Source of the DNA: Anthoceros angustus
Lineage: Eukaryota > Streptophyta > Anthocerotopsida > Anthocerotales > Anthocerotaceae
Assembly: GCA_010909165.1 (NCBI GenBank)
Contig: VJWM01000044.1
Location: 1,302,001-1,366,000 of the forward strand
Length of the DNA: 64,000 nt
Direction of reading: 5' to 3'
The notes beneath the pieces were generated by a model, which was not told the origin of the DNA, ran no database searches, and was given only the letters and a program-made list of their open reading frames with translations. Position numbers and translations under genes: made by a program. Shown piece by piece: positions 1-11,424 of the stretch (position 1 is its first letter; the number at the start of each line of letters is the position of its first letter).

Positions 1-2496
1 GTCACATCCCCTTTCGATGCAACGCTTCTCACCCAGCTCACAAGATCCAGACTGTCTCCGTAGGATTCTTCTCTAAGAATCCTTCCAGTGACAATTTCCA
101 TCAGCACCACTCCAAAGCTGTACACATTGCTCTTCTTGGTCACCTCCATCGTGAATACATATTCTGATCAATCCACTTGCAAGGAGTTAGTATGAACGAA
201 TTCAGGCTAAAAGGTTGAAGGATTTAGAGTGGTGAGACTAGACACTACCTGGAGCAAGATAGCCGACGGAACCTGGAAGGGCTGTCATGCTTCGGGCGTG
301 CCCCTTGGAGGGCTCCATCACGTCAAACAGCTCGCAGTCTCCAATCACGGCTTCAAGCTCTTCACTGACAAAGATGTTGCCTGAGGTGATGTCCAAGTGA
401 ATGATGGAAGAATCGGCTGCCTGGTCGTGAAGGTAAGCGATGCCCTGAGCAGCGCCGAGGGCAATCTGATACCTGGCAGGCCATTTCAGCTTGTTCTGGC
501 TCAGCAGGAGTCGCAGGGTCCCATTTCTGGCCCTCCTGTAGACAATCATGACGGCCTCTTCAGACACCAGGAATCCCACCGGCTGCATCAGATTTTTGTG
601 CTTCAGATAATCCTTGCTCAAAGCGTTTTCCAGTTCTGACATCCGATCTTTGTAGTGCTCCAGCACATCTTTTTCCAGCATGAGCTTCTTCACCACCAGA
701 TCCACCTTTCGGGCTCGGTACATTGTGCTGAACCTGTTGCTGCTTATGGGAGGAGGTTTCCCATTCACTGTGCTATCTACCAGTTCTTCCAGATCCACTC
801 CCGGAAAGCCATCCGTGAGGAAGCGACCTGCAGCTGGTAGCGAAGGATCCATAACGACGGCAGCCCGCCGGCGATACCTGTACCCAGTCCCTCGACAGCG
901 TAACCATGCCAGCAGCAGAACAGCACCGATTCCCAGGGCAGCGCCTGCCCCTAAGATGCCCAGGCCAGGAAGCATCCATTCCTCGGTCCCTGCCTTCTCC
1001 CCGCGCTCGCAAGGAGGCAGCGGGGATCCACACAGCCCGGGGTTACCAGAAAACGAAGTCCGGTTGAGGACGGATGCCGGGAGCGGAGGCAGCGAGCCTG
1101 TGAGCAAGTTGTTGGAGACGTTCAACACCTGCAAGTTCTGCATGCTCTCCATATTCGCAGGAACATGCCCCGACAGCCTGTTGTAGGACAGATCCAGCAC
1201 CCGGAGTTCCTGCAAATCGGTGACCTCGTCCGGAATGCCTCCAGTGAGCGCACTGAAGCTGAGATCAAGCACTTCCAGATTCTCCAAGCTCCCAATCTCC
1301 ACAGGAATGCCCCCGCCGATAGCATTCCTCCCGATCTTGAGCTCCACCAGGTTCCTCAACCCTACAATCGTGCTCGGAATCACGCCAGACATCCGGTTGC
1401 GTTGCAAAACCAAGTGCTTCAAGCTAGTCATGTTCCCCACGTTCTCCGGAATGCCCCCCCCGAGCAGATTGGCACTCAGATCAAGACTGACAAGGCCGGA
1501 CAAGCTGAGCAACGACGGCGGGATGCTGGTGGCCAGATAGTTGAAAGACAAATCCACACTGACCAGCTTCTCCATCTGTCCAATGCCAGCGGGAATCGCT
1601 CCCGCCAGCTGGTTCCTCCGCAGGTTGAGGGACTCCAACTTCCCGCACTTCCCGATCTCAGCCGGGATCGGGCCATACAGCCCGACCCCCTCCAGCTCCA
1701 GAACCGAAAGATTTCCCAACATCCCTATCTCCGCCGGCAGAACGCCTTCCAGAGTGTTTCCGCTCAAACGCAAACCTCTCAGGGCCTGGCACATGCCGAT
1801 CTCGGCCGGAATCGCTCCCACCAGATTGTTCCCAGACAGGTCGATCCATTGCAGCAAACTCCCGTTGCAAATTCCGTGCGGGACAGCCCCGCTCAGAGAA
1901 TTCCCCGACAGGTTCAATGACACCAGCCCCGCGCACCACCCGGGCAAGCTCCCCGTGAGCTGGTTCCCGGACAGATCCAGCTCCTGCAGGCTCAGGGCGG
2001 AGGAGAAGGTGCCGGGCACGCTCTCGTTGAGCCAGTTGTCCGCGAGCCGCAGCACCCTGAGGTCCGGGAGCTGCGCGAGCTGCGGCGGAATGGGACCGGT
2101 GAATGCATTCTGGGAGAGGTCGAGGAAGGCGAGCTTGGTGGCGTTGGCGAGCTCGGGGGGGATCGGGCCGCGCAAATGGTTGTTATCGGCGCTCAGTGTG
2201 AGCAGGTCCGGGAGGGAGCCCAGCGCGGGGGAGAGCGGGCCTTGGAGGCCGAGCGAGGAGAGGGCCAGGCCGGAGACGGAGCCGGTGTCGGAGCAGGTGA
2301 CGCCGAGCCAGGAGCAGGGCTCCGTTCCCGTTTCCCGTTCCTCCCAGCTGCTGAGAGCATAGCTCCCGTTGTCGTCGAGCTCCTGCTTGAATCGCAGCAG
2401 GAGCTGCACATCGGGGGTGAGGCCCAGGCCTGGGCCGAGGAGGAGCAGGAGCAGGAGCAGGAGCAGCAGCAGCAGCAGCGGTTGTGGCCACACCAT
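1..2496 (-). CDS. LRR receptor-like kinase, PXC3-like, with degenerate kinase motifs (3' end cut by window edge)
   Basis: Two exons are visible: 2496-249 and 163-1. The donor lies after CTCCAG at 249 and the acceptor CAG before AATATG at 164; the join gives the subdomain VIII string YLAPEY. I start at the ATG at 2496 because a leucine-only signal peptide follows at once; an in-frame ATG at 2568 would put 24 polar residues before it. Order: 14-leucine signal core (residues 6-20), LRR cap with a Cys near CSWLGV, about 17 LRRs (75-480), transmembrane helix near 510-533, kinase from about 585. The VAIK-type lysine is present (VVKKLML), but HRD reads HLD and DFG reads GDC, so catalysis is doubtful. 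Family knowledge: this matches the PXC3/At2g41820 branch of plasma-membrane LRR kinases. The ligand is unknown. The missing 3' part would complete the kinase lobe. Confidence 0.85.
2418..2496 (-). repeat. CTG/CTC microsatellite encoding the poly-leucine signal core
   Basis: A run of CAG/GAG triplets on the plus strand reads as 14 consecutive leucines on the minus strand at the start of the first LRR kinase. It is coding, within the signal peptide, and should be length-variable by slippage. Confidence 0.8.
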
Positions 2497-2974
2497 GTCG
2501 TCTGCGAGATTAAGGTGGTTCCCTCTTGGCGCCTTGAATTCCAATTGGTGCCCTGCTGTGAATAGCATCGTCCCGACAAGACATTTTGGTTAGTTGGGCT
2601 CACGTCGCTCACCAGGAGTCCAGGAGTGGTGCAGGTGGCGGGCTGCTTTGGCATCGTTAACTGTTGCAGCCTCTTAGGTACGTTATCTGAGATTCCTGTG
2701 GCATGACCTTGAGGAGCGGGGTTTGCGCAGGGTCGTGCTAGCATCAGGCGCAGCTGGCTGGCCATAAGTTGCTGCAAGGGTCGGGGAACAGGAACTTTCG
2801 AAGCAGTGTGGAACTGTAGGGGTAACCGAAAATTTCATGACTCCAGGAGGGGAAGGTTCTTCTACACTGCATTGGAACACCGAAGAGGTCTTCGGCGGGT
2901 TCACCCATGCAAGGGAGCACCTACGCTACGTACACTACTCTGACTCCCTGTACATATTGCTGAAATATGGTTGC
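2497..2974. other. intergenic region between the two LRR kinase genes
   Basis: This stretch holds the 5' flank of the first LRR kinase and the 3' flank of the second. I see no further gene, no clear TATA box and no repeat. Confidence 0.5.
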
Positions 2975-5840
2975 TCAGAAACGCTCGTCTTCTGCTCTGC
3001 CGTGGCTCCCTCGGACATCCAGCTCCACGTGTGCCTGTGCCTGCGGCCCTGCTGCTGCTCTCTGCAGCATCTCCACAACAGTTCCCATGTCGGGTCGTTG
3101 CAGTGGAGATGGATCGGTGCAACGCAGGGCCACTTTGAGCACCGTAAGCATTTGCTGTCTCACTGGGAATGACTCTGTGCTTACTGATGGATCCAGGATC
3201 TGCTCCGGTGTCTCTTCCCGCGATGGAGCACCTCTGACCCAGCCCACAAGGTCCACACCACTTCCAAAGGAGTCGTCCGTGGGGTTTTGGCCGGTCAGTA
3301 TCTCGAGAAGGACTACTCCGAAGCTGTAAACATTGCTTTTCTTGGTCACCTGCATGGTATAGGCATACTCTGCAAGGGAAAAGGTACAGGCGACAAGCTA
3401 AGCTGTGTCAGTATTAGCTCCTCAATGACTTGAAGGAAAAAGCAGGGACCATGCTACTCCGCAAAGCAAATCAGTGCCCATCACAAGGGACCGTTGGTTC
3501 AGGACGACGACACCAAGCAAACACTTACTCTCAAGCAGAATCTCATAGAATAGGATATGCAAATTTACCTGGGGCAATGTAGCCTATAGAGCCAGCAACT
3601 GTGGTGATGCTCTTCACATGAGCCTTGGAAGGCTCTATCACTTCCACAAGTTCACAGTCGCCAATAACAGCATCAAACGAAGAATTCAAGAAAATATTGC
3701 CGGAGGTTATGTCAAGATGAATCACTTGGTTCCGGGACCCATCGTGCACATGTGCAAGCCCTTGAGCAACACCCACAGCAATGTTGTACCTCGCAGACCA
3801 AATCATCTTCTCATATTTTGCAGACAACCTGTGCCTCAGAACCCCATTGGGCACATTCGCATGCATGATGTAAAGGGCATCCTCGTGCAAGATGTATCCC
3901 ATAGGACTCATGATGTTCTTATGGGCCAAGAACTCCCTCTGCAAAACTTTCTCCAGCTCTAGATTGCTCCTCCTGTAGTGCTCCACAATTGGCTTGTCCA
4001 CCTTCACTTTCTTCACAGTAAGGTCCGGGAAGGGACCTTCTCGATTTGCAGCCCTGTAAAGAGTAGTGAATCGGTTCACGCTAATCAGCTGTGTTTTGAC
4101 AAGAGAACTCTGAACCAACTCTTCAAAGTTCACGCCATCTCTATCATAGGCATTGGTGAAGAAGCTCCCTACAACTGGCACCACAGAGTCAGCAACTGAA
4201 CTCCGCCAACTTTTGAGCGACGTCCTCCGGCGGTGCAGCCAAACACATAACAGAGCCGTGGCAACAACAAAAACAAATCCTAAAATTCCATAGGCAAGGT
4301 CATGGCCTATGAAACGTCTACCTCCTCTGCTATCGGTCTTGTTAGCATGGTTACAAGAAGCAACCTCTGTAAAATTCAGTGAATCTGGGGTACACAGATT
4401 CAGGTTGTTAGAAAAGTCGCTTGCACTCAGAAGCCTCTGCGAGAACATGGGCAGCGGCCCACTAAGCTGGTTGTTGGAAAGGTCAAGTTCAAGCAGACTG
4501 GACATACTGGTCAAAGCTGAAGGAATTGGACCCGACAGCTCATTATGAGCCATGTTGAGGTTTGTCAACTTGGTTAGCTGTCCCAGAGAGGCTGGAATTC
4601 CTCCAGTCAGGTTGTTGAACTTGAGACTAAGCAGAATCTGGAGATTAAACAATTTCCCAATGCCGTCGGGAATGCTTCCGTTCAGGAAGTTGTAGTCCAG
4701 ATTCGCACCAAGTAGGCTGGAAAGGCTCCCTATAGCTTGTGGTATCTCCCCTGACAGCTGGTTGTTATTCAGGCTCAAGACATTCAACCTGGTCATACCA
4801 CTCACACTCGATGGAATGCTACCAGTCAGTTGATTGTGGCTAAGGTCAAGGATGAGCAGCTGCCCGTAACCACCAAAAATGGACCACGGAATGGGGCCAC
4901 TCAGCTTGTTGCCCGACAGATTCAATCTCCTCAAACTCACAAGTCTCTCCAACTCTTCAGGAATAGTGCTGTTAAACTTGTTGCCACCTAAAACGAGCGT
5001 CGACAGATTGAAGCAGTTACCCAACTCCATCGGAATAGGCCCTTCAAATTCATTCTCCCCGAGGTCCAGAAAGTCCAACGCGCTCAAATTGCCGACAGCA
5101 GTCGGCAGACTTCCATTGAACTGGTTGTAACTCAAGTCCAACCTCTTAAGCTGGTTGCAAAGGCCTATACTGGCAGGGAGCGAGCCGTTTAACTGATTGT
5201 GAGACACATCAATCCACGAGGTGTTGCTTTTGCAGACATTCTCCGGAAAACCGCCTTCGAAAAAGTTGAAGTTGAGCCTGAGCGACTCAAGATCCGGGAT
5301 ATCGGCAATCCACACAGGTATAGGCCCCGTGAGCTGGTTCTCTGACAGATCCACAGCAGTGAGGCTCTGAAGCTTGCCGAGATCCTCTGGAACAGACCCG
5401 TTGAAGCTGTTTTGCGAAAGGAGCAGCGAAGATAAGCGCGTCGCATTGCTGAGACCCGGAGGAATGCTCCCAAAGAAGCCGTTGTTGGACACGTCGAGGG
5501 TGACCAGGTCCTGCAACAGTCCCAAAGAGTCGAGGAGCTTCCCGCTCAGTCCCAGCGAGATCAGTTCAAGCTTTGCCACCCTAGCATTGGAGCAAGTAAC
5601 CCCTTGCCAGGATCCGGAGCATGGGTCTACCGACTCGTCCCAGCTGTTCAGCACCACGGAACCATTGCCATCAGCCACGGAGTCGTTGGGCCTGAGCTGG
5701 TTCTTGAAGTCGATGAGCACCGCTGCTTCCGCACTGAGGTCTGCCGAGACCTCCACTCCATAAAACAGGAAGAGCAGCACGAAGAGCGGGACGACGCAGC
5801 TCCAGAAGCGAGTGCTCCTAACACCCGCGCTCCACACCAT
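2975..5840 (-). CDS. LRR receptor-like kinase, PXC3-like, complete
   Basis: Two exons, 5840-3569 and 3369-2975, with a 199-base GT-AG intron; predicted protein 888 residues. The join CCAG|AGTATG gives APEYAY. The ATG at 5840 is chosen because a signal peptide (FVLLFLFYGV) follows; the frame stays open upstream but has no further ATG. Order: signal peptide, LRR cap around CSGSWQGVTC, about 17 LRRs, one transmembrane helix near residues 525-547 followed by HRRR, then a kinase-like domain ending in the family's usual VVEMLQ helix. HLD replaces HRD (about residue 708) and GDC replaces DFG (about 727), so it is probably a pseudokinase. It is the closest relative of the truncated copy at 47.8-49.5 kb and about 35 per cent like its neighbour by eye. 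The C-terminal tail AAAGPQAQAHVELDV has no recognised domain. Confidence 0.9.
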
Positions 5841-6674
5841 GGCTACGTTTCTTCCCGCGCGCCACCACCACAATTACGTCAACCGAGCCAGCCCGCCTGA
5901 TGCCACTCCCACTCCCAGTCCCGCTCCCTCAAGCCCCGCCCGGCCCCGCTTTGTCCATCCCGAGCTCCTTCCTCCTTCCTTCTTGCACCTAGCTCGAGAT
6001 AATGCGGCAGAAGCAGCCGGAAGGATCAGGGCAGGGCGCGAGGCCGGCTTGGTCGATCCTCCCTCTCTTCCAAGGGATCACGCAACCACGACCGGAGCTT
6101 TCCCGACGTCAGCGTCCGGGCATCTTGCTCACGCCTCGCACAGCACTGGCGACCGTGCTGTCCGTGGCTCCAAGGGGACAGAATAATGGAGACGGGAGGA
6201 GGAGCATAGTCCTTGGAAGGGGCAGGCGCAGGCCGCCATCGCCATCCCCATCATATCCTTCGCACGAGCGACCAGCACCGGCAGCAGGAAATGCAGGCCA
6301 TGCCAGGCCAGGCCAGGCCCAGCGAGCGCTGCGCCAACGGGCCAGCTACTACTTTTACATGATGTACAGCGCCCTGACGTGCCTGCCCGTCCGGGGCCCA
6401 GGCCCCAGAGGCCCAGACCCAGCCCCAGCCCCAGGCCGGGCCCCGGGCCCGGGTCACGGCCCGGGGCCCCCCGGTCCCCCCTGGTTCCCTGGGCCACGGC
6501 CCCTGGGCCCTGGGAGGCCGCGCCAGGCGGTCACACTTTTTCAGGTTCCAACTTCCGACCCGGCAAACGATACGAAATGCACACATCCAACTACCTCGGC
6601 TGCCCCGGTCTCCCACATTCTTGTCCTGCAACGACCTGTGTTGACGGCCCCCGGGCCGTGACCCACATCTCTTG
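5841..6674. other. GC-rich intergenic region with a purine/pyrimidine-poor CCC/GGG tract
   Basis: This is the promoter side of the complete LRR kinase and the 3' side of the PPR gene. About 6380-6525 is a low-complexity run of CCCAGCCCC, GGGCCC and GGCCCCGG strings. Long open frames here (proline/glycine/arginine only) are compositional. No gene is supported. Confidence 0.6.
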
Positions 6675-9428
6675 TCACGACCCTGCGCGACCGACAACGC
6701 TGGCGCTCACCTCCCGCACCATGGCCAGGACCTGCTCGACTTGCGGGTGCCGCTTCTCCCCGGCCGCGAAGGTGTGCACCCCGCTCCCGACCTCGATCCA
6801 GCTCTGTCCCGGCCGCTTCCACGCGCCTGCCTGCTGCCGCATCGCCTCCACCCGCGCGGCCTGCTCCGGCATCTGCCGCTCCGCGTAGATGCCCGCCATG
6901 AGGAGGTACGCGGCCGCGTGCTGCGGCTCTGTCTTCACGGCTGCTCGGAACGCCATCTCCCCGACCCGGACGTCCCCGTGGTTCCGGCAGGCCACCAGCA
7001 CGGAGAGCCAGAGGGCGAGGTCCGGCTGCACGGCGGTGGGGAGCCCGGCCAGGAGTGCCATCGCCGTGTCCAGCCGGCCGGCGCGGCCGAGGAGGTCGAC
7101 CAGGCTGGTGAAGTGCTGCAAGGACGGGGAGATGCCGTGCTCGCTTCTCATGGCCTCCAGGAACCCTAACCCTGCGTCCACCATGCCGGCATGGCTGCAT
7201 GCCGACAGGAGGTGGAGGAAGGTGACGCCGTTCGGCCTCGCCCCGCTGGCTTCCATCTTGCGGAATTGCTCTCTTGCCTTCATCCCGTCTCCCTGCCTCG
7301 CGTAGCCGGCGATGAGGACGTTCCATGCCGCGATGTCGGGGTCCGGGAAGGCGTCGAACACGCGCTGCGCATCCTCCATGCAGCAGCACTTCCCGTAGGC
7401 GTGGATCAGGGACGTTGCCACGCTCGTGTTCCTGTCCGCCCCGCTCTCTGCCATTTCCCGGTGGAGCTGCCTGCACGTGGCTAGGGCTCCCGCGTTGCCG
7501 CACACTTTGAGCAGGGAGATGAAGGTAGCCTCGTTGCCGCGCACTCTCGCCTCTTGCATTTCAGCGTACACTTGCAAAGCGGCCGCGCCGGCTTCGGCGT
7601 CGTCATGCTGAGCGTAGCCTGCGATCATGCTATTCCACGCCACCACATCCGCCTTCTCCAGACTGTCGAACAGCCTCTTGGCGGCTCGCAAGTCTCCGCA
7701 TTTGGCATACATGTCTACCAAGGCGGTGGCCAGATACACATCCAGCTTGTAGCCGCTCTTCTCTACTTCTTCATGGATGCTGTTTCCCCTTCGCAACGAC
7801 TCGACTTTCAGCACCTGCTGCCCATCCTTCTCTGTGAAGCTCAGACTTTCTTCTTCCATGCTTGCAACGAGGCTGCATGCTTTCAGAGCGCTCACATACG
7901 TCCAGTTGTTCGGGCTCATGCCTTGCTCGAGCATTTCCGAGTACAGTTGTAGAGCAGCCTCTCCCTGCTCATCCTGAACATAGCCACCGATCATGGCAGT
8001 CCATGTCACCACATCCCGTTTCGGCAGTGAATCGAACACGCGCCTTGCCTTCACCACATCCCCACATTTGGCATACATGTGAACCAGGGCATTGGCCACA
8101 AGCACATCGGATTCCAAACCAAGTTTGATGAGGTCCGCGTGGATCTCCTCCCCTGCTTGTAACGACTGGCGTTTGATCGATTTCTCATCAACGAGACTGC
8201 CCTCTTCCGAACCTGCCATGGAGCAACATGCTTTGAGCAAGCTGCCAAAGGTCCAACTATCTGGCCGAACACCCTCCTCCTTCATCCGACTGTACAGTTG
8301 CACAGCCATGGCTCCCGCTTCTTGCTTGGCATATCCTGCCACCAGAGCATTCCATGACACGACGTCTCGCTTTCCCAGTCTGTCGAACACCATTCTTGCA
8401 TTCACCATGTCCCCACATTTAGAATAGGCGTCAACCAAACTGTTCCCAACAAATATGTCGGATTCACAGCCCCTTCTTGCAACCTCGGCGTGAATATCCC
8501 GTACTACTTGCAAAGTCTCTGCTTTCATCTGCTGCCCATCCACCAAACTCTCCTTTTCCGCAGCTGCCAGGCTGCCACAGGCTTTGAGCACGCTGGGAAA
8601 TGTGCGGTGGCTTGGCGTGAGACCACTTTGGAGCATCTGGGAATATAATTGCAAAGCCTTCTCACCTGAACCTTGGTGAGCATACCCTCCGATCATCGCA
8701 TTCCATGACACTACATCCCGTTGTGGCAGTCTGCCAAATATGTGCTGAGCATCCACCATACTTCCACACTTTGCATACATGTCCACCAAACTTGTGCCCA
8801 CGAATAAATCCGTCTCCCAGCTCCCTTGGACAACCTTAGCATGTGCCTGCTTGCCTTCTTCCAGATCTGCTGTGCTCCCACAAGCTTTAAGTACGCTGAC
8901 CAAAGTCAACCTATCAGGCTGTTTGCCTTCCTGTTGCATTCGACTGTACACTCTCAGAGCTTCTTGAGCCTGCCCGTTCATCGTGTACCCCGAGATGATC
9001 GCTGTCCATGAGGTTACTGTACGCTCGGAGAGCTGGTTGAACAGCTCCACTGCATTCACAAGACCCCCGCACTTGACATACATATTGACCATGGAGTTCC
9101 CCAAGTAGCTGTTCGATTTGAATGGACTTCTGCGGATGAGGGCATGCACGTGTCTTGCCTCCCTCAGAAGCCTCATCTTAGTGCAAGCCTGCAACAGATA
9201 GCCGAAAGTCTCCACAGACGCAGCAATGCCCTCCTGCTCCATCATGCTAACGACATTCAAAGCCTCCTTAACTCGTCCCCGCTGACACAGAGCTTTCACA
9301 TCATGGGCAGGGTAAGGGCGGTCCACACATGTTTCTGGGGATCTGAACAAAAGCAGAATTGAAGAGTTACTAGAACACCAATGTGCAACAGCAGATACTG
9401 AACCCTCTCTTTTCCAGTTCGAATTCAT
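6675..9428 (-). CDS. PLS-class pentatricopeptide repeat protein with E/E+ tail, no DYW domain
   Basis: This single-exon gene encodes 917 residues and starts at the ATG at 9428. After an N-terminal stretch without acidic residues for about 36 residues, compatible with an organelle transit peptide, come PPR motifs of P, L and S type from about residue 50. They are marked by the repeated strings DMYAKCG, KRDVVSWNAM and TFxSLLKAC. E and E+ motifs follow in the last 100 residues (AAAYLLMAGIYAE, GAWKRPGQSWIEV, then HTFAAGEKRHPQVEQV). The protein ends where a DYW deaminase would begin. Family knowledge: such proteins bind organellar RNA in sequence-specific fashion and often act in C-to-U editing with a DYW partner supplied in trans. 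Three L-type motifs carry long inserts (for example around SLVDGQQMKAETLQ). Related debris lies at 10.5-11.4 kb and 50.0-50.2 kb. Confidence 0.9.
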   Translation of the reverse strand: MNSNWKREGSVSAVAHWCSSNSSILLLFRSPETCVDRPYPAHDVKALCQRGRVKEALNVVSMMEQEGIAASVETFGYLLQACTKMRLLREARHVHALIRRSPFKSNSYLGNSMVNMYVKCGGLVNAVELFNQLSERTVTSWTAIISGYTMNGQAQEALRVYSRMQQEGKQPDRLTLVSVLKACGSTADLEEGKQAHAKVVQGSWETDLFVGTSLVDMYAKCGSMVDAQHIFGRLPQRDVVSWNAMIGGYAHQGSGEKALQLYSQMLQSGLTPSHRTFPSVLKACGSLAAAEKESLVDGQQMKAETLQVVRDIHAEVARRGCESDIFVGNSLVDAYSKCGDMVNARMVFDRLGKRDVVSWNALVAGYAKQEAGAMAVQLYSRMKEEGVRPDSWTFGSLLKACCSMAGSEEGSLVDEKSIKRQSLQAGEEIHADLIKLGLESDVLVANALVHMYAKCGDVVKARRVFDSLPKRDVVTWTAMIGGYVQDEQGEAALQLYSEMLEQGMSPNNWTYVSALKACSLVASMEEESLSFTEKDGQQVLKVESLRRGNSIHEEVEKSGYKLDVYLATALVDMYAKCGDLRAAKRLFDSLEKADVVAWNSMIAGYAQHDDAEAGAAALQVYAEMQEARVRGNEATFISLLKVCGNAGALATCRQLHREMAESGADRNTSVATSLIHAYGKCCCMEDAQRVFDAFPDPDIAAWNVLIAGYARQGDGMKAREQFRKMEASGARPNGVTFLHLLSACSHAGMVDAGLGFLEAMRSEHGISPSLQHFTSLVDLLGRAGRLDTAMALLAGLPTAVQPDLALWLSVLVACRNHGDVRVGEMAFRAAVKTEPQHAAAYLLMAGIYAERQMPEQAARVEAMRQQAGAWKRPGQSWIEVGSGVHTFAAGEKRHPQVEQVLAMVREVSASVVGRAGS

Positions 9429-10453
9429 CAGACCTGCTGCTCCCCATCATTTCCCTTTTATCCTTCCTCGGCAACGGCAGCTCTTGCCCTTGTTTACTCA
9501 CAGCCACTCTGCCTACGGACAAGGCCCCCTCCATAACTTGGTGTTGCATGGAAGACGACGGTGGTTGCCAGATTTTATAGGCAGAAGCTGCCTGCCAGCT
9601 CGGCTTCAGTTTCAACCGAATCTTCTGCAAACACTACCGTAGGTTAACTGACATCACCAGAAATGTGTAAGACAGGAGGAGCACAGGATGCGCATGCACT
9701 TTACCTTCCTTGCCCTGTTCCTCCACCATTCGGAAGGGATTGCAGAACAACCCAGGCAGGCTCTCCCCATTTCCCTTCGCTTGGATTCCAACATCAGACC
9801 TTGGCACAGTTCAGAGTACAGAAGCAAGTGCAAGTAAGCCCTACTCCTTGCTGAGAGCAAACGTGCCAACTCCAAGGGGCGGGCGAGCCAACAACTCCTC
9901 CTCTTCAAATTTGAAAAGTGCGGCCCGCAAACTGCGTACTACGCCCAGAAACTGCCACACAGGTCCGGTCTGATCACTATCCTGTAGCTGCTGCAGCCGG
10001 TGTCACGCCCATGGTTCATACGTGGAAGAGACGTCCACCGTTCCGTTCATGGGGACGCATCATATGCCCACTAATAAATCCCCTGATATTCTAAACGCCA
10101 GGATACGATATCTGTTGTAGAGGCGTCACTCTCTTGACGTGGCGTTGCAACAACCAGACAACAAAGCGTGGAATCTCCCACTGCTCAGGGCGTGTTTGAC
10201 GGACTTTTGTTCAAAAGAATGTAGTAACTCGCCCGTGCTTGCAGCGGGAGATTTTCCAGCAAGGAGTGGCTGAGGAAGCCCTTGATCTGCACAAGAGCTA
10301 TGCAGCATGCAGGCACCGTTGTTGCCGATTGTGTGTCATCTGTCTGCCTCCTGCAGTCATTTATGCTGCTTCCCATGGTAGCGTAAATGAATGGGGAGCA
10401 GTGACCTCAAGCTGGTGTGTCTAACTTGGAGCTAAAACATCTTGTAGTTAGAC
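9429..10453. other. intergenic region, no gene recognised
   Basis: This is upstream flank of the PPR gene. Short open frames exist on both strands but none has a recognisable domain, and I see no repeats. Confidence 0.5.
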
Positions 10454-11383
10454 ATGCTCGCAGAGCGTGGTAGACTGGAAGAGGCTCTCAGATTATCAGC
10501 TAGTGTCTTGACGGGCTCCTCACGAAAAGATTGTTCTGACGTGGACTGCTCTGGTCAGGATACTCCCAGCAGCGGCCTCATCATATGTAGGGTGTCCAGG
10601 CAGCCCTTCAGCTTAACATTTCGATTCAAGAAAACTTCACTTTCCTCTGCACCGCTATGGCATGTAGTTTGCCTCATGCAGCCAAGTGGAAATGTGGCAG
10701 CTTTGTTTAATTTGCATGTAGGGTGACAGCTTCATGAGGAACCAAGGGGTGCATGCTCATGTGTTTACAGCCGTTTGATCAGCAGGTGTGCAAGTCCGGG
10801 AGCATGGTTGACGGTTGATGGCTGATGCACAGCAGGCGTTTGAGGATTTGGCGTTCTGGGCTGGAATGCACTGACTGCATTTTACAATTAAGCTTGTTTC
10901 ACAGGATGGGAGGATGGCTTGTAGACCCATTCCCCTTGTGTACTGACGTCGACCGTCATGCGGGTCTGGTGAATGAGGCTGGACAACGTACAGTACGTTG
11001 AACACACTAGGGCTTCATTCCTAAAGCAGGGCTCTGCTCATGCATGGTGGTCTCCTGGGTCGCACCGGCACCGGCACCGGCCAGCTTTTGATGAGGCACT
11101 GGATGTGGTAAGGATAAGTGCTACACCTGTTGCCACAGTTGCGCAGACTCTTTAGCTAGTGCTTGTCGAAAGCGGAGGAACACGGAGATGGGCGCATGCT
11201 TTCGATAAGGCACTAACGGCAGACGAAAGAGTTGGTGCAGCACAGGTGCTGTTGTCTAGGATATACACACCACGAGCCTATATGTGGGAGCGGGTAGAGG
11301 AGATGCAGTCGAGCACGAAAGAAATCGGGGCATGGAAGCCGCCAGAACAGGGCTGGAGAACAGACTTGGTCTGGGTGCCTATG
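10454..11383 (+). pseudogene. decayed PPR gene fragment
   Basis: Two islands of PPR sequence lie on the plus strand with stops and non-coding DNA between them. At 10454 the peptide MLAERGRLEEALRLS resembles the first motif of the intact PPR gene (CQRGRVKEALNV). At 11200-11380 the strings ADERVGAAQVLLSRIYT, MWERVEEMQSSTKE and GAWKPPEQGW match the E-domain signature (AAAYVLLSNIYA, GAWKxPGQSW). The middle repeats are gone. A second remnant of the same E domain occurs at 50.0-50.13 kb, in the same position relative to the X' block, so this fragment predates the segmental duplication. Confidence 0.65.
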
Positions 11384-11424
11384 TATGGCATCCGGTTCGG
11401 GCTACAACGGATTGTTGTCCTCTA

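Noticed and set aside
397-2565. Plus-strand frames opposite the first LRR kinase
   Set aside because: Antisense shadows of LRR codons (repeating IPxxLGxL patterns in reverse); no independent domain.
5812-6661. Plus-strand proline-rich frames that could suggest an extensin-like gene
   Set aside because: No signal peptide or SPPP pattern; they follow the CCC/GGG composition of the intergenic tract.
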